A stretch of 64,000 nucleotides of DNA from NCBI RefSeq assembly GCF_001421505.1, contig NZ_LMKL01000004.1:507003-571002 (forward strand). Direction: 5' to 3'. The DNA is from Sphingomonas sp. Leaf17. GTDB taxonomy: Bacteria > Pseudomonadota > Alphaproteobacteria > Sphingomonadales > Sphingomonadaceae. Below, one piece after another: positions 1 through 10,228 of the stretch; position 1 is the stretch's first letter; every line of letters starts with the position of its first letter. Below the pieces are notes generated by a model that had not been told where the DNA came from, searched no databases, and saw only the letters and a program-made list of their open reading frames with translations. The translations under genes and the position numbers were made by a program.

Positions 1-1448
1 TCCGCCTGCGCTATCGCTATCTCGACCTGCGTCGCGACCGCGTCCACGCCAACATCATGCTGCGCGCCAAGGTCATCACCTCGATCCGCAACCGCATGGT
101 CGAACAGGGCTTCACCGAGTTCCAGACGCCGATCCTGACCGCCAGCAGCCCCGAGGGCGCGCGCGATTATCTGGTCCCCAGCCGCGTCCATCCGGGCAAG
201 TTCTACGCGCTGCCGCAGGCGCCGCAGATGTTCAAGCAGTTGCTGATGGTCGCCGGCTTCGACCGTTATTTCCAGATCGCACCGTGCTTCCGCGACGAGG
301 ACGGCCGCGCCGACCGCTCGCCCGGCGAGTTCTACCAGCTCGATTTCGAGATGAGCTTCGTCACGCAGGAAGACGTGTTCCAGGCGATCGAGCCGGTCCT
401 GCACGGTATCTTCGAGGAGTTCGCCGACTGGCAGGGTCGCGGTCGCACCGTCTCGGCGTCGCCGTTCGTGCGGATCCCGTACCGCGAATCGATGCTGAAA
501 TACGGCAGCGACAAGCCCGACCTGCGCAACCCGATCCTCATCTCCGACGTGTCGTCGCATTTCGAGGGGTCGGGCTTTGGCCTGTTCGCCGGCATCGTCG
601 CCGGCGGCGACGTGGTCCGCGCGATCCCCGCGCCGAACACCGCGGACAAGAGCCGCAAGTTCTTTACCGACATGAACGACTGGGCGCGGACCGAGGGGCA
701 TGCCGGCCTTGGCTACATCACCCAGAAGAACGGCGAGCTTGGCGGCCCGATCGCCAAGAACCATGGCGAGGAAGCGACGCGCAAGCTGGTCGAGGCGCTG
801 GGCCTGGGGCCGAATGACGGCATCTTCTTTGCGGCCGGCAAGGAACTGGCCGCCGCCAAGCTGGCGGGTGCCGCGCGTACCCGGATCGGCACTGAACTGG
901 GCCTGATCGACGAGAGCCGGTTCGAGTTCTGCTGGATCGTCGACTTCCCGATGTTCGAATATGACGAGGACGCCAAGAAGGTCGATTTCAGCCACAACCC
1001 GTTCTCGATGCCGCAGGGTGAGCTGGAGGCGCTGAACACGCAAAACCCGCTCGATATTCTCGCCTATCAGTACGACATCGTCTGTAACGGCATTGAACTG
1101 TGTTCGGGCGCGATCCGGAACCACAAGCCGGAGATCATGTACAAGGCGTTCGAGATCGCCGGTTACAGCCAGGCCGATGTCGACACCAATTTCGCGGGCA
1201 TGATCAACGCGTTCAAGTTTGGTGCGCCGCCGCACGGTGGCGCGGCACCCGGCGTCGACCGGATGGTCATGCTGCTCGCGAGCGAACCCAACATCCGTGA
1301 GGTCACGCTGTTCCCGCTGAACGGCAAGGCCGAGGATCTGATGATGGGCGCACCCAGCTTCCCGACCGCGCGCCAGATGAAGGAACTGAACCTGCGGTCG
1401 ACCGCCGAAGCTCCGAAGGTCGCGCCGAAGGTCGTCGCGCCGGAATAA
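1..1448 (+). CDS. aspS: Aspartyl-tRNA synthetase, 5' end cut by window edge
   Basis: Charges tRNA-Asp with aspartate in the cytoplasm (class IIb synthetase). The reading frame is open from base 3, and the residues before the first ATG at 57 read [10 protein letters not shown], the conserved entry to the class II catalytic core, so the gene continues to the left and the ATG is internal. Motif 2 is seen as [19 protein letters not shown], and motif 3 near the C-terminus as GVDRMVMLL. The N-terminal anticodon-binding OB fold lies outside the window. The C-terminus is an alanine/proline-rich tail. The next gene, a polyphosphate kinase on the same strand, starts about 50 bases later. Confidence 0.97.
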   Translation, partial: RLRYRYLDLRRDRVHANIMLRAKVITSIRNRMVEQGFTEFQTPILTASSPEGARDYLVPSRVHPGKFYALPQAPQMFKQLLMVAGFDRYFQIAPCFRDEDGRADRSPGEFYQLDFEMSFVTQEDVFQAIEPVLHGIFEEFADWQGRGRTVSASPFVRIPYRESMLKYGSDKPDLRNPILISDVSSHFEGSGFGLFAGIVAGGDVVRAIPAPNTADKSRKFFTDMNDWARTEGHAGLGYITQKNGELGGPIAKNHGEEATRKLVEALGLGPNDGIFFAAGKELAAAKLAGAARTRIGTELGLIDESRFEFCWIVDFPMFEYDEDAKKVDFSHNPFSMPQGELEALNTQNPLDILAYQYDIVCNGIELCSGAIRNHKPEIMYKAFEIAGYSQADVDTNFAGMINAFKFGAPPHGGAAPGVDRMVMLLASEPNIREVTLFPLNGKAEDLMMGAPSFPTARQMKELNLRSTAEAPKVAPKVVAPE

Positions 1449-1496
1449 GCCTTCGCGTGGCTATCGACATGGTCGGTCAGGCGGTTAAGCTACCGC

Positions 1497-2267
1497 ATGA
1501 TCGACCTTGAAGACCATGAAGCCGGCCGCAAATATGACGGTTATTACAAAAAGGACCTCAAGGCGTTGCAGGCGCGGCTGGAGAAGATCCAGGTCGCGCA
1601 TGCCGCGCACAAGCGACCGGCAATGGTCATGCTGGAGGGCTGGGACGCGGCCGGAAAGGGTGGGATCATCCAGCGGCTGACCGCCGAATGGGATCCGCGC
1701 TTCTACGAGGTCTGGCCGATCAGCAGCCCGACCCCGCCGGAAAAGGCACGGCACTTTCTCTGGCGGTTCTGGACCAAATTGCCTGAGGCCGGCGACATCG
1801 CCGTGTTCGACCGCAGCTGGTACGGGCGCGTGCTGGTCGAACGGGTCGAGGGCTATGCCAGCGAGGCCGAATGGCGGCGTGGCTATGACGAAATCAACGC
1901 ATTCGAGGCGCAGATGATCGCCAGCGGCACCAGCGTCATCAAGCTGTTCGTCCACGTTACCCAAGCCGAACAGGACCGCCGCCTGAAGGCGCGGCTCGAA
2001 GAGCCCTGGAAACACTGGAAGACCGGGCTTGAAGACTACCGGAACAGGGAAAAGCGCGGCGATTACCTGACGGCCATGGCCGAGATGTTTTTGCGGACCG
2101 ACACCGTCGCGGCACCGTGGACTGTCATTGACGGGAACGACAAAAAGTCCGCCCGTATCGCGGCCCTGACCCACATTGCCGACCGACTTGAGGCTGATGT
2201 TCCGATGAAACCGCCACCATTGGCCGCCGATGTAGCCAAGGCGGCAAAGGATGCCGGAATTATCTAG
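1497..2267 (+). CDS. ppk2: Polyphosphate kinase 2 family protein
   Basis: PPK2 enzymes transfer phosphate between polyphosphate and nucleotides (usually making GTP or ATP from the diphosphates). At 256 residues this is a single-domain member. The Walker A-like loop GWDAAGKGG is at residues 48-56 and the lid/Walker B motif DRSWYGR at about residue 105, both diagnostic. EPWKHWK and the YRNREKRGDYL stretch also match the family. No signal peptide; cytoplasmic. It is convergent with the carbonic anhydrase gene, with a hairpin between them. Direction and nucleotide preference cannot be told from sequence alone. Confidence 0.93.
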   Translation: MIDLEDHEAGRKYDGYYKKDLKALQARLEKIQVAHAAHKRPAMVMLEGWDAAGKGGIIQRLTAEWDPRFYEVWPISSPTPPEKARHFLWRFWTKLPEAGDIAVFDRSWYGRVLVERVEGYASEAEWRRGYDEINAFEAQMIASGTSVIKLFVHVTQAEQDRRLKARLEEPWKHWKTGLEDYRNREKRGDYLTAMAEMFLRTDTVAAPWTVIDGNDKKSARIAALTHIADRLEADVPMKPPPLAADVAKAAKDAGII

Positions 2268-2271
2268 CGGT

Positions 2272-2304
2272 ACACCCGTCGCGCCGATACGGAACGACGG
2301 GTGT
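2272..2304. terminator. Hairpin between convergent ppk2 and carbonic anhydrase genes
   Basis: Perfect 10-base inverted repeat ACACCCGTCG / CGACGGGTGT at 2272-2281 and 2295-2304, with a 13-base loop and a short CCTTT after it. It begins 5 bases after the ppk2 stop and ends 11 bases from the end of the convergent gene, so it probably serves both as a bidirectional terminator. Confidence 0.75.
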
Positions 2305-2315
2305 CCTTTAAGCGA

Positions 2316-2945
2316 TCAGACGGCCTGGAAGCTGCCGTCGTCCTGCAACACGCGCAGCTTGCCGTCGGCGATCGCGAACACAGCGCCGCGCAGCTTCAAC
2401 GTGCCGTCCGCCAGACCCTGCTGGATGAAGGGGAAGGTTTTGAGATTTTCGATCGAGACTTTCACGCCCTCCTGCTCCAGCGCGAACTGGCCGTCCGGGC
2501 CTTCGCCATGTTCGTGTACGACCTTCTCACGCGCCTCATCGAGGAGGCCGATCCATTCTGCGACGAAACCGCCCTCGCCGGGCTTCGAATCCTTGAGGCT
2601 GCGGGTGAGCGCGGCGTTGACGCCGCCGCATGCGCCGTGGCCCATGACCACGACTTCCTCGACCTTCAGTTTCGTCACGGCGAACTCCACCGCTGCCGAC
2701 ACACCGTGCAGGCCGCCGCTGGTGTCGAACGGCGGCACGAGGTTGGCGACGTTGCGCACGACGAATACTTCGCCGGGCCGTGACCCGAAGATCGTGGCGG
2801 GTTCGACCCGGCTGTCCGAGCAGGCGATAATCATCACCTTCGGGCTTTGCCCGGTCGCCAGTTCGCTCCAGCGTTCCCGCTCTTCAAGCCACTCGCCCTC
2901 GCGGAAGCGATGATAGCCTTCGATCAGGTTGGAAAAGTCGGTCAC
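2316..2945 (-). CDS. can: Beta-class carbonic anhydrase
   Basis: Interconverts carbon dioxide and bicarbonate in the cytoplasm. The zinc ligands of the beta class are visible: C42 in CSDSR with D44/R46 as the Asp-Arg dyad, and H103 and C106 in GHGACGG. At 209 residues it has normal length. It is divergent from lipA, whose start lies 53 bases away. No signal sequence. Assignment to the family is firm; the physiological role, such as feeding bicarbonate to carboxylases, is inferred from the family. Confidence 0.95.
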   Translation of the reverse strand: MTDFSNLIEGYHRFREGEWLEERERWSELATGQSPKVMIIACSDSRVEPATIFGSRPGEVFVVRNVANLVPPFDTSGGLHGVSAAVEFAVTKLKVEEVVVMGHGACGGVNAALTRSLKDSKPGEGGFVAEWIGLLDEAREKVVHEHGEGPDGQFALEQEGVKVSIENLKTFPFIQQGLADGTLKLRGAVFAIADGKLRVLQDDGSFQAV

Positions 2946-2998
2946 GTTAGCACCTCTGGTTGGTTGTTCCTGCGAGCGTCAGTCGCTATCTGCACCCC

Positions 2999-3916
2999 AT
3001 GAACGAAATAACGCAGATTGGTATCCCGCGCCTCCGCAAGCCGGACTGGATTCGGGTCAAGGCGCCGACGTCGGCGGGTTTTGCGGCGACCAAGGCGCTG
3101 ATGCGGGCTAAAAGCCTGACGACGGTGTGCGAGGAGGCTGCCTGCCCCAATATCGGCGAATGCTGGACCAAGAAGCACGCCACGGTCATGATCCTTGGCG
3201 ATACCTGCACCCGCGCCTGTGCCTTTTGCAATGTCAAGACGGGCATGCCCCGGGCGGTCGACCCGATGGAGCCTCAGAATGTCGCCGACGCCGCCGCGCA
3301 GATGGGCTTGAACCACATCGTCGTGACGTCGGTCGATCGCGACGACCTGCCTGATGGCGGCGCATCGCAGTTCGTGAAGGTTATTCAGGCGATCCGCCGG
3401 ACCAACCCGACGACGACGATCGAGATCCTGACGCCCGATTTCCGCAACAAGGCGCAAGCCGCGATCGAGTCGATCGTCGAGGCGGGGCCGGATGTGTACA
3501 ATCACAATCTGGAAACCGTCCCCCGGCTGTATCCGACGATCCGGCCGGGCGCGCGCTATTACGCCTCGCTGCGGTTGCTGGAGAGCGTGAAGCGTCACGA
3601 CCCGTCGATTTTTACCAAGTCCGGCGTGATGCTGGGGCTTGGCGAGGAACGGCTGGAGATCCACCAGGTGATGGACGACATGCGGTCCGCTGACATCGAC
3701 TTCCTGACGATGGGCCAGTATCTGCAGCCAACACCACGCCACGCCAAGGTCGCCGAGTTCGTGACGCCTAAGGCGTTTGACGCCTATGCCGGCATCGCGC
3801 GGGCCAAGGGATTTCTTCTGGTCGCCTCGTCACCGCTGACCCGGTCGAGCTATCATGCGGGCGAGGATTTTGCCCGCCTGCGTGACGCGCGCGAGGCAAA
3901 GCTGGCAAAGCGCTGA
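2999..3916 (+). CDS. lipA: Lipoyl synthase
   Basis: Radical SAM enzyme that inserts two sulfurs into octanoyl-lipoyl domains. From the chosen ATG at 2999 (MNEITQIG) the protein has 305 residues. The auxiliary cluster cysteines are C44, C49 and C55 ([12 protein letters not shown]) and the radical SAM cluster cysteines C70, C74 and C77 (CTRACAFC). The C-terminal RSSYHAGED carries the serine that ligates the auxiliary cluster. An upstream in-frame ATG at 2960 gives an unlikely extension into the divergent promoter. The next gene starts one base after its stop, so the two are probably co-transcribed. Confidence 0.97.
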   Translation: MNEITQIGIPRLRKPDWIRVKAPTSAGFAATKALMRAKSLTTVCEEAACPNIGECWTKKHATVMILGDTCTRACAFCNVKTGMPRAVDPMEPQNVADAAAQMGLNHIVVTSVDRDDLPDGGASQFVKVIQAIRRTNPTTTIEILTPDFRNKAQAAIESIVEAGPDVYNHNLETVPRLYPTIRPGARYYASLRLLESVKRHDPSIFTKSGVMLGLGEERLEIHQVMDDMRSADIDFLTMGQYLQPTPRHAKVAEFVTPKAFDAYAGIARAKGFLLVASSPLTRSSYHAGEDFARLRDAREAKLAKR

Positions 3917-3917
3917 C

Positions 3918-4391
3918 ATGCCGCGTCACGCCGAAACCCGCCGTCTGCCGTACACACCCGACCAGATGTACGATCTGGTCGCTGACGTCGGGAAATATCC
4001 GCAGTTCCTGCCATGGGTGACGGCGATGCGGGTGCGCTCGGATAGCGAAACCGAGACGCTGGCCGACATGATTGTGGGTTTCAAGGGGCTGCGCGAGACG
4101 TTCACGTCACGCGTGCAGAAGTCGCGGCCCGACGCCATCACGGTCGATTATATCGAAGGGCCACTGAAGTATCTGCGCAACGAATGGCGGTTCAAGCCTG
4201 ACGGGCAGGGATGCCTTGTCGACTTCAGTGTCGACTTCGCGTTCAAGAACCGCGTGTTCGAAATGCTGGCGGGCCAGGTCTTTGGTGCCGCGCTGCGCCG
4301 GATGATCGGCGCATTCGAGGATCGCGCGGCAAAACTTTACGGTGCGGGCACGTCCGGCAACAGCAGTTCCAGCGCGACCAGCGCCGCCTGA
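3918..4391 (+). CDS. SRPBCC protein of the RatA/COQ10 type
   Basis: A 157-residue single-domain START-like protein. It opens with MPRHAETRRLPYTPDQMYDLVADVGKYP in two parts typical of the family: the RxxPYTxxQxFxLVADVxxYPxFLPW pattern, here ending QFLPW. In mitochondria and bacteria such proteins bind ubiquinone (COQ10); the E. coli homologue was described as the ribosome-associated toxin RatA. The start at 3918 directly follows the lipA stop. The last 55 bases overlap the convergent cinA-like gene at 4337-4391, which is unusual but both frames look real. Ubiquinone binding is the more likely role in this lineage. Confidence 0.85.
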   Translation: MPRHAETRRLPYTPDQMYDLVADVGKYPQFLPWVTAMRVRSDSETETLADMIVGFKGLRETFTSRVQKSRPDAITVDYIEGPLKYLRNEWRFKPDGQGCLVDFSVDFAFKNRVFEMLAGQVFGAALRRMIGAFEDRAAKLYGAGTSGNSSSSATSAA

Positions 4392-4852
4392 AGCCGGATA
4401 CCGCCGCGCCCGAGATCGCCGAAGTCGCGGCGTGCCGCATGAACGTCGGCCGGATCGACACCGCGATCCGCCCGCGCAAAAACGACGGTACCCACTGGCT
4501 TTTTCGCCGTGCCCCCATCCGGACCGGCGACACCGGTGATCGCCACGGCGACATCGGCTCCGCTGTTCTTCAGCGCGCCCAGCGCCATGCTCCACCCGAC
4601 CGCGATGGATACCGCCCCGAACGTATCGAGAAGATCGGCGTTGACCCCGACCAGCGACATTTTCGCGTCGTTGGAATAGGTGACAAATCCGGCCTCCAGC
4701 ACCGCGGACGATCCCGGTATCTCGGTCAGCGCGGCGGCGACAAGCCCCCCGGTACAGCTTTCCGCCAGCGCAACGGTGCGGCCGATCGCATGATTTTCCT
4801 CGACCACGCGGCGGGCCAGGTCGACCAGCTCGGTCGGCAGGATCGTGTCCAT
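4337..4852 (-). CDS. CinA C-terminal domain protein (nicotinamide-nucleotide amidase)
   Basis: A 171-residue stand-alone CinA C-terminal (PncC-type) domain, expected to deamidate NMN to NaMN in pyridine nucleotide recycling. Motifs seen: ALAESCTGGL near residue 30, TYSNDAK, and GVAGPDGGT near residue 105. ATG at 4852 is preceded by GGGAGA and overlaps the stop of the upstream secreted-protein gene (TGATG). The 3' end overlaps the convergent RatA-like gene by 55 bases; the C-terminal residues here are therefore constrained by both frames. Confidence 0.9.
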   Translation of the reverse strand: MDTILPTELVDLARRVVEENHAIGRTVALAESCTGGLVAAALTEIPGSSAVLEAGFVTYSNDAKMSLVGVNADLLDTFGAVSIAVGWSMALGALKNSGADVAVAITGVAGPDGGTAKKPVGTVVFARADRGVDPADVHAARRDFGDLGRGGIRLQAALVALELLLPDVPAP

Positions 4853-5373
4853 CAACGTCTCCCGGTGGAACAGAGCGGCAGGTCGGGGACCGCGACATTG
4901 CGGCCCTTGGCCTTTTCGGCCTTCAGGTACGCCAGGGTCGTCACGACGATTCCCGCCGTATTGCGCGGCGGCAGGGGGGCGAGCAAGGTCACCAGTCGGT
5001 CGATCGTCCCACAATCGGACACCGCGATACGCCCGACCAGTTGCGGCACCAGCAGCGAACTGAGCATCGGCCGCGCAAAGTCGGAATCGAGCAAAAGGGA
5101 TACCGACGGATCGGTGACCTTGGCGATGGTCGCCTTCACCGATGGCCAGGCGCGATCCGCCTCCGCCTGATAGCGCGCCAGAAATGTACTGTCGCCGCGC
5201 CGGACCAGACTGGTGGCGGGTAGGGCGGTCGCGCAGACCCGGCCGGTTTCGCGGATGATGTCGGGCATCGCCACCAGCGCAAGTCCCTCGGCCTCGGCCG
5301 GCGTCACGCAGATTTGCGCCTGTACCGGCGTGGCGACCGACATGGCCGCAAGGATCGCCAGAATGCGCGTCAC
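4852..5373 (-). CDS. Small secreted protein of unknown function
   Basis: About 173 residues starting at GTG 5373 (VTRILAILAAMSVATPVQAQ), a clear Sec signal peptide with predicted cleavage after AQA/VQAQ. Mature part has four cysteines. No catalytic motif recognised. The GTG overlaps the ispDF stop (GTGA) and the stop overlaps the cinA-like ATG, so it is translated within the ispDF operon. Many Sphingomonadales carry a small exported protein here; I cannot name the family. Confidence 0.7.
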   Translation of the reverse strand: MTRILAILAAMSVATPVQAQICVTPAEAEGLALVAMPDIIRETGRVCATALPATSLVRRGDSTFLARYQAEADRAWPSVKATIAKVTDPSVSLLLDSDFARPMLSSLLVPQLVGRIAVSDCGTIDRLVTLLAPLPPRNTAGIVVTTLAYLKAEKAKGRNVAVPDLPLCSTGRR

Positions 5374-6530
5374 GCGATCCGCTCCGGCAGGCGGACGGTG
5401 GCCGCCGCCTGCGCCGCGATCCCCTCGCCGCGACCGGTGAAACCAAGCCGCTCGGTGGTGGTCGCCTTCACGCTCACGCAGTCCTCGGGCAGCCCCAGCA
5501 GGGCGGCGATCCGCGTCGTCATCGCCGCACGGTGCGGTCCGATCTTGGGAGCCTCGCACATCAGGGTCAGGTCGACGAACACGATTTCGCCGCCCTTGGC
5601 CGCGATCAGGCTGGCGGCGTGAACCAGAAACTGTGCGGAGTCCGCGCCCTTCCACTGCGGGTCGCTGGGGGGGAAATGCGTGCCGATGTCGCCGGCCGCG
5701 ATCGTGCCGAGCAGTGCATCGGTCAGCGCGTGGAGTGCGACGTCGGCGTCACTGTGCCCGGACAGGCCCTGATGGTGTGGAATATGGATGCCACCAAGCC
5801 ACAATTCCTCGCCGTCCTCCAACCGGTGAACGTCGAAGCCGGTGGCCATCCGCGTCTGCCAGGGCCGGGTGATCCGCGCTTCGGCGGCGGCGAAATCTTC
5901 TGGATAGGTGACTTTTTCGAGCATCGTGCTGCCCTGCACCAATGCGACGGTGCCGCCAAGCCGTCTGACCATCTGCGCGTCGTCGGTCGCGTCTTCGCTC
6001 AAAGGCCAGGCGGCGTGTGCCTCCGCCAGCATGGGCAACCGGAATCCCTGCGGTGTCTGTATCCGCCACAGGCCGTCACGCGGCACGACGTCGCCGAGCA
6101 GGCCGTCACCCCGCGCGACGGTGTCGGCGACGGGCAGGACCGGAACCGCGGCGTCGTGATCGTCCAGTGCCGCGACGACGGCGGCGATAACGTCGGCCGG
6201 TGCAAAGGGGCGCGCCGCGTCGTGGACGAGGATGCGATCGAAACCATCGCCCCGGATCGCGGCCAGCCCGCAGGCGACCGATTCGCGCCGGCTCGCGCCA
6301 CCAACGACGACGCGCACGTCGGGCAGCATCGCCGCGACCTGCGCCTGCTGTCCTTCGCCGATGACGACGACGACGGCGTCGATCGCGGGGTGGCGCGCAA
6401 AGGCGGCGACGGCATGGGACAGCATCGGCCGGCCCGCGATGGTCGCGAACTGTTTCGGAACGCCGCCGCCGGCCCGCAGGCCCTGTCCTCCGGCGACGAC
6501 AAGCGCGATGGTGCGTGATCGGTCGGTCAT
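5370..6530 (-). CDS. ispDF: Bifunctional IspD/IspF isoprenoid enzyme
   Basis: Fused 4-diphosphocytidyl-2-C-methylerythritol synthase (IspD) and 2-C-methylerythritol-2,4-cyclodiphosphate synthase (IspF) of the MEP pathway, 386 residues from ATG 6530. IspD half: nucleotide-binding AGGQGLRAGGGVPKQF near residue 14 and VHDAARPF near 110. IspF half from about residue 230: zinc ligands in GFDVH and SGHSDADV, and TTTERLGFTGRGEG near the C-terminus. A longer frame upstream to 6761 runs into dusB and is not a credible start. The fusion is known in several alphaproteobacteria. Divergent from dusB. Confidence 0.96.
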   Translation of the reverse strand: MTDRSRTIALVVAGGQGLRAGGGVPKQFATIAGRPMLSHAVAAFARHPAIDAVVVVIGEGQQAQVAAMLPDVRVVVGGASRRESVACGLAAIRGDGFDRILVHDAARPFAPADVIAAVVAALDDHDAAVPVLPVADTVARGDGLLGDVVPRDGLWRIQTPQGFRLPMLAEAHAAWPLSEDATDDAQMVRRLGGTVALVQGSTMLEKVTYPEDFAAAEARITRPWQTRMATGFDVHRLEDGEELWLGGIHIPHHQGLSGHSDADVALHALTDALLGTIAAGDIGTHFPPSDPQWKGADSAQFLVHAASLIAAKGGEIVFVDLTLMCEAPKIGPHRAAMTTRIAALLGLPEDCVSVKATTTERLGFTGRGEGIAAQAAATVRLPERIA

Positions 6531-6663
6531 GCCCGCGCTGTACGCCGATATGCTCGCGGTTTGAAGACTGGCGGCCGCGCACCCGACGATCGGCCCGATG
6601 CTCCGTGATCCTTGCTTGCCACAGGCAAATCGTCTAGGGAGATGCCTGTTTTTCAGGCAGATC

Positions 6664-7662
6664 ATGCGCAAGCTCAATCCCATCCATGTCGGCCCGGTGC
6701 GGATCGACACCCCCGTCGTGCTGGCGCCGATGACCGGCGTTACCGACATGCCGTTCCGCACGCTCGTGCGTCGCTATGGCTCCGGTCTGAACGTGACCGA
6801 GATGATAGCCAGTCAGGCGGCGATCCGCGAGACGCGCCAATCGCTGCAGAAGGCCGCGTGGCATCCGCTGGAGGAGCCGGTGTCGATGCAGCTTGTCGGC
6901 TGTACGCCCTATGAAATGGGTGAGGCGGCGAAGCTGAATGCCGATCGCGGTGCCGCGATCATCGACATCAACATGGGCTGCCCGGTGCGCAAGGTCACCA
7001 ATGGCGACGCCGGATCGGCGCTGATGCGCGACCTGACGCTGGCGGCGTCGATTATCGACGCGACCGTGAAGGCGGTCGACGTGCCGGTGACGCTGAAGAT
7101 GCGGATGGGCTGGAGTCACGAAACGCTCAACGCGCCCGAACTGGCGCGCATTGCCGAGGATCTGGGCTGCAAGCTCATCACCGTGCATGGCCGCACCCGC
7201 AATCAGATGTATCGTGATTCGGCCGACTGGGCATTCATCCGCCGGGTGAAGGACGCGGTATCCGTGCCAGTGATCGCCAATGGCGACATCTGTTCGCTGG
7301 AGGACGCCGACGCGGCGCTGGAACAGTCGGGCGCCGACGGTCTGATGATCGGGCGCGGTGCCTATGGCCGGCCCTGGCTGCTGGGGCAGGTCATGGCCTA
7401 TCTGACGACGGGCGAGCGACTGCCCGATCCAAGCCTTGACGAGCAATATCGCGTGATTGTCGAGCATTACGAGGCCAATCTCGAACATTATGGCATCGTC
7501 ACCGGCGTGAACATGAGCCGCAAGCATATCGGTTGGTATACCAAGGGGCTGAAGGGGTCGGCCGAGTTCCGCAACGCGGTGAACCAGGTGCCTGATCCGG
7601 CGGTCGTCAAGGCGATGCTGGCCGAGTTCTACGCACCCTGGATTGATCGTGCGGCGGCCTGA
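6664..7662 (+). CDS. dusB: tRNA-dihydrouridine synthase, NifR3/DusB type
   Basis: FMN enzyme reducing uridine in tRNA D-loops. ATG at 6664 gives 332 residues; an upstream ATG at 6598 would add a poor N-terminus. Family signatures: [12 protein letters not shown] near the start, the catalytic cysteine in [10 protein letters not shown] (about residue 105), HGRTRNQMY, and [16 protein letters not shown]. It precedes ntrB by 12 bases; the nifR3-ntrB-ntrC order is the classic alphaproteobacterial arrangement, and the three are probably one operon. Confidence 0.95.
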   Translation: MRKLNPIHVGPVRIDTPVVLAPMTGVTDMPFRTLVRRYGSGLNVTEMIASQAAIRETRQSLQKAAWHPLEEPVSMQLVGCTPYEMGEAAKLNADRGAAIIDINMGCPVRKVTNGDAGSALMRDLTLAASIIDATVKAVDVPVTLKMRMGWSHETLNAPELARIAEDLGCKLITVHGRTRNQMYRDSADWAFIRRVKDAVSVPVIANGDICSLEDADAALEQSGADGLMIGRGAYGRPWLLGQVMAYLTTGERLPDPSLDEQYRVIVEHYEANLEHYGIVTGVNMSRKHIGWYTKGLKGSAEFRNAVNQVPDPAVVKAMLAEFYAPWIDRAAA

Positions 7663-7674
7663 TCGGCTGGCGCG

Positions 7675-8733
7675 GTGGTAACCACGACGGGGCGGGGCCG
7701 GCCGGCGTTCGCGGACCTGTTGTCGGCCCTGCCGGTGGCGGTGATGGTGGTCGATCCCGACGGCCGCATTGCCCACGTCAATGCCGTTGCCGAACAGATG
7801 CTAAACCTGTCCGAACGGCTGATGGTCGGGCAGCCGCTGACCGCGATCCTGCCGCCACCGGCCGAGGCACCGACCCGGGACGGGCAGGGGCTGGCCATGT
7901 TCGACATCGCCATCGAAACCGCGCGCGGTCTGAAGATCCGGGTCGATTTTGTCGAGGCACAGGTGCCCGACCATCCGGGGTGGCGCACCATCACCCTGCA
8001 CAACGCGGCGATTTCGCGCCGTCTGGGCCACAGCGCGGATCGTGCCGCCGGTGCGCGGGCGGCGGTGGGCGCGGCGGCGATGCTGGCGCACGAGATCAAG
8101 AACCCGCTGTCGGGGATTCGCGGTGCGGCACAGTTGCTCGGTCCCAACGAGCTGACCGACCTCATCACGACCGAGGTCGACCGTATCGTGGCGCTGATCG
8201 ACCGGATGGAGGATTTCACCGACACCCGCGTGCTGCCGGTCGAGGCGCAGAACATCTATCCGCTGCTCGACCATGCGCGCGGTGTCGCACTGGCGGGGTT
8301 CGCCCGCGGGCTGACGATCGAGGAGCGGTTCGACCCTTCGCTGCCGCCAGCGCGGATCAACCGTGACGCCCTGGTGCAGATCCTGATAAACCTGCTCAAG
8401 AATGCGCGCGAAGCCGTGCTGTGCGTTCGCAATCCACGGCTGATCCTGACCACCGCCTACCGCCACGGCATGTCGGTCAGCCCGGCACCGGGTCAGCCGC
8501 GCCTGCCGCTGCCGATCGAGATCTGCGTCGTCGACAATGGCCCCGGCGCGCCGGCCGACATCGCCGAGCACCTGTTCGACCCGTTCGTGTCGGGGCGGCG
8601 GGAGGGCAAGGGCCTTGGCCTCGCGCTGGTCGACAAGCTGATGCACGACATGGGCGGAATCGTTCAATATGCCCGCGAAGGATCGCCCGAAATGACCGTC
8701 TTCCGCCTGCTGCTGCCGCGAGCCGCGTCATGA
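7675..8733 (+). CDS. ntrB: Nitrogen regulation sensor kinase NtrB
   Basis: Soluble two-component histidine kinase/phosphatase acting on NtrC, 352 residues from GTG 7675. Order: PAS-like sensor (about 10-120), HisKA with the phospho-acceptor in MLAHEIKNPLSG (His about 139), then HATPase_c with N-box NLLKNAREA, G1 VVDNGPG and G2 GKGLGLALV. No membrane helix, as expected for a kinase controlled by PII. Overlaps ntrC by 4 bases (ATGA). PII control is family knowledge, not visible here. Confidence 0.95.
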   Translation: MVTTTGRGRPAFADLLSALPVAVMVVDPDGRIAHVNAVAEQMLNLSERLMVGQPLTAILPPPAEAPTRDGQGLAMFDIAIETARGLKIRVDFVEAQVPDHPGWRTITLHNAAISRRLGHSADRAAGARAAVGAAAMLAHEIKNPLSGIRGAAQLLGPNELTDLITTEVDRIVALIDRMEDFTDTRVLPVEAQNIYPLLDHARGVALAGFARGLTIEERFDPSLPPARINRDALVQILINLLKNAREAVLCVRNPRLILTTAYRHGMSVSPAPGQPRLPLPIEICVVDNGPGAPADIAEHLFDPFVSGRREGKGLGLALVDKLMHDMGGIVQYAREGSPEMTVFRLLLPRAAS

Positions 8734-10166
8734 GCCGCGTGCTGGTCGTCGATGACGATGCCGCGATCCGTACCGTCGTCGCGCAGGCGCTGCGGCGTGC
8801 GGGATACGAGGTATCGGTTGCCGAAAGCCTGGCGCAACTGGCGCGCGCCCTGTCGCTTGGCGTTCCCGATGTGCTGGTGACCGACGTGGTCCTGCCGGAC
8901 GGCGACGGGCTGGACAATCTGCGCGATATCGCCGCACGGTTCCCGGCGCTGCCGGTCATCGTCCTGTCGGCGCAGAACACGCTGACCACCGCGATCCGCG
9001 CGACCGAGGCGGGGGCGTATGATTACCTGCCCAAGCCGTTCGATCTGGATACGCTGACCCGCGCGGTAGCGGGTGCGCTGGCCCGGCGTGGCCTGTCGGC
9101 GGAAAGTCCGGTCGGGGACGAAGGGGCGCTGCCGCTGATCGGGCGGTCGCCGGCGATGCAGGACGTGTACCGCACCATCGCCCGACTGGTGTCGAACGAC
9201 CTGACCGTGCTGGTGTCGGGCGAATCGGGGACCGGCAAGGAACTGGTGGCGCGGGCGGTCCATGACCTTGGACCCCGCGCGCAGGCCCCGTTCGTGGCGA
9301 TCAACATGGCCGCCATTCCGCGTGAACTGATCGAGGCGGAGCTGTTCGGCCACGAACGCGGCGCCTTCACCGGCGCTGCCCAGCGGAACGCCGGCCGCTT
9401 CGAGCAGGCCGCCGGGGGCACATTGTTCCTAGACGAAATCGGCGACATGCCGATGGAGGCGCAGACCCGGTTGCTGCGTGTCCTGCAATCAGGCGAGTTC
9501 ACCAGCGTCGGCGGCGCGCGCACGATCCGCGCCGACGTCCGCATCGTCGCGGCCACCAATCGCGATCTGGCGGCGCATGTCGCCTCCGGCCAGTTTCGGG
9601 AGGATCTGTTCTATCGGCTGAACGTGGTGCCGATCGCGCTGCCGCCGTTGCGGGATCGCGGCAATGACATCGCGCTGCTCGCGCGCCATTTCCTGGATGA
9701 AGCCGCGGCGCAGGGCCTGCCGCGCCGGCAGTTGGACGAGAGCGCGATCACCGTGCTGGAGGGGCATGACTGGCCAGGCAACGTCCGCGAACTGGAAAAC
9801 CTGATGCGTCGCCTGGCCGTGCTGGCGCGGGACGAGGTGATCGCAGGCGATGCCGTCCGCGCGATGATCGGTGCTGGAACCGGAGCCGGACCGGGTACGG
9901 GCCTTGTCGGTACGACCGCGACCCCCGACCTGACCGACGCCGTGCGCGCGCTGATCGACCGGATCGCGCGCGAACGGCCAGCCGCGCTGGACGATGGCAG
10001 CCTGTACGACCGGGTCATCGGGGAGGTTGAACGCCCGTTGATCGAGCTCATGCTGGCGCGGCACGGCCAGAACCAGCTGCGCGCCGCCCGCGCGCTTGGC
10101 ATCAATCGCAACACCTTGCGCAAACGGCTGGATACTTTGGGAATCGACCCCGGCCGGACGGGATAA
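8730..10166 (+). CDS. ntrC: Nitrogen regulation response regulator NtrC
   Basis: Sigma-54-dependent activator, 478 residues. Receiver domain (about 1-120) with VVDDDAAIR and phospho-acceptor in [11 protein letters not shown]+ domain with Walker A GESGTGKE, the sigma-54-contacting GAFTGA loop intact, and Walker [10 protein letters not shown]; a glycine/threonine-rich linker near residue 390; and a Fis-type HTH at the C-terminus ([17 protein letters not shown]). Start overlaps the ntrB stop. The intact GAFTGA contrasts with the downstream ntrX. Confidence 0.96.
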   Translation: MSRVLVVDDDAAIRTVVAQALRRAGYEVSVAESLAQLARALSLGVPDVLVTDVVLPDGDGLDNLRDIAARFPALPVIVLSAQNTLTTAIRATEAGAYDYLPKPFDLDTLTRAVAGALARRGLSAESPVGDEGALPLIGRSPAMQDVYRTIARLVSNDLTVLVSGESGTGKELVARAVHDLGPRAQAPFVAINMAAIPRELIEAELFGHERGAFTGAAQRNAGRFEQAAGGTLFLDEIGDMPMEAQTRLLRVLQSGEFTSVGGARTIRADVRIVAATNRDLAAHVASGQFREDLFYRLNVVPIALPPLRDRGNDIALLARHFLDEAAAQGLPRRQLDESAITVLEGHDWPGNVRELENLMRRLAVLARDEVIAGDAVRAMIGAGTGAGPGTGLVGTTATPDLTDAVRALIDRIARERPAALDDGSLYDRVIGEVERPLIELMLARHGQNQLRAARALGINRNTLRKRLDTLGIDPGRTG

Positions 10167-10228
10167 CCGCCCGCCCGACCGCTTTTCCTGCATTATGTGG
10201 TTTCCCGGCAACGGTCGACGTTGTATTG

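Noticed and set aside
1485..2174. Long open frame antisense to ppk2, and many similar frames antisense to core genes
   Set aside because: High GC gives long shadow frames; compositions are Arg/Pro/Ala-rich and no protein family is recognisable.
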